From an uncultured Lachnospiraceae bacterium (GTDB lineage: Bacteria; Bacillota_A; Clostridia; Lachnospirales; Lachnospiraceae): a stretch of 5,691 nt of DNA. The notes below the pieces were generated by a model. The model was not told the DNA's origin and made no database searches. It saw nothing but the letters and a program-made list of their open reading frames with translations. The DNA is taken from positions 1 through 5,691 of the forward strand of contig CAJUMT010000211.1 in the NCBI GenBank assembly GCA_910587495.1, in the 5' to 3' direction. Both the position numbers and the translations under genes were made by a program. Shown here one piece after another: positions 5,296 through 5,691 of the stretch (its first letter is position 1; every line of letters begins with the position of its first letter).

Positions 5296-5691
5296 ATGCG
5301 TCACCTTTTACTGGAAGCTTTGCCGCTTTTGTCAGTCGGCTGATTCCTTCGGAAGCGATAGTTACAATACTTTCCACATGAATAAGATCCGTAGCATTTT
5401 TGTCAAACAAAATATTGGACTGGGCCGGAAATTCGTCGTCCGCATCCCAGAATAAGAACCGGACGGGCATACAGTCAAAAGCATGGATCTGATAGCCGAC
5501 GTCTCCATGGGGCAGTTTTTCCCCGCCCAGTTTTTCGCAGGCTTCTGTAAGCGCTTCGGTCTGCCCGGCAAAGGTTCGGGAGAAGACGTCCAGCACTGTC
5601 CTTTGGTAAGCAGGCGCAAAAGGAGAAGCGCCTTTCAGTGATTTAAAAGGAACCCATTCTCCTGCCGGATGCGCCGGGTCGGTACAATACC
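5282..5691 (-). CDS. DUF3786-like protein, C-terminal part (5' truncated by window edge)
   Basis: The frame is open from the window edge (first full codon 5689-5687) to the TGA at 5282-5284, giving 135 visible residues. The visible part resembles the DUF3786 family as I recall it: a GEWVPFKSL segment, an LDVFSRTF region, and the hallmark FLFWDADDEFPAQSNILFD block followed by a His-Val-Glu segment (LIHVES). The first in-frame ATG lies outside the window; nothing upstream looks broken. The family has no established function. It appears cytosolic, with no membrane segments in the visible part. Its stop lies 40 nt before leader copy B, with no terminator evident between, so some transcription may run on into the 65-aa gene. 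Confidence 0.7.
   Translation of the reverse strand, partial: YCTDPAHPAGEWVPFKSLKGASPFAPAYQRTVLDVFSRTFAGQTEALTEACEKLGGEKLPHGDVGYQIHAFDCMPVRFLFWDADDEFPAQSNILFDKNATDLIHVESIVTIASEGISRLTKAAKLPVKGDAFVQN

Overview
This window looks like chromosomal DNA from a Gram-positive anaerobe, most likely a Clostridia/Lachnospiraceae-type Firmicute. The reasons are the strong AGGAGG ribosome-binding sites, the short (436 aa) ThiC, the DUF3786-like protein and moderate GC content. The taxon is inferred from gene style, not from a marker gene.

Left part, plus strand (1-2572): a thiamin biosynthesis operon in the order thiE (3' end only), thiD, thiC. ThiC makes HMP-P from the purine intermediate AIR, ThiD phosphorylates it to HMP-PP, and ThiE couples HMP-PP to the thiazole phosphate to give thiamin phosphate. 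thiE and thiD are 43 nt apart. thiC is set off from thiD by a 137-nt gap that holds a long, structured, non-terminator leader element (copy A).

Right part, minus strand (2595-5691): read in the direction of transcription this is a DUF3786-like gene (cut by the window edge), a second copy (B) of the same leader element, a 65-aa Cys-containing protein of unknown function, an intrinsic terminator, an ArsR/SmtB-type operator-promoter, and a CPC-type (P1B-2, Zn/Cd/Pb) efflux ATPase with one N-terminal HMA domain. The ATPase and thiC converge, with only 22 nt between their stop codons and no clear terminator.

The most interesting feature is the pair of leader elements, A at 1125-1254 (+) and B at 5116-5241 (-). 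Their outer parts are nearly identical. Their hairpin tops differ in sequence but keep base pairing, and both end in the Shine-Dalgarno sequence of the downstream gene. They match no riboswitch class I can recognise, including TPP and HMP-PP. They could be a cis-regulatory RNA shared by thiC and the small protein gene, or a dispersed hairpin repeat that happens to sit in two leaders; the sequence alone does not settle which. No stretch over 300 nt lacks a gene.
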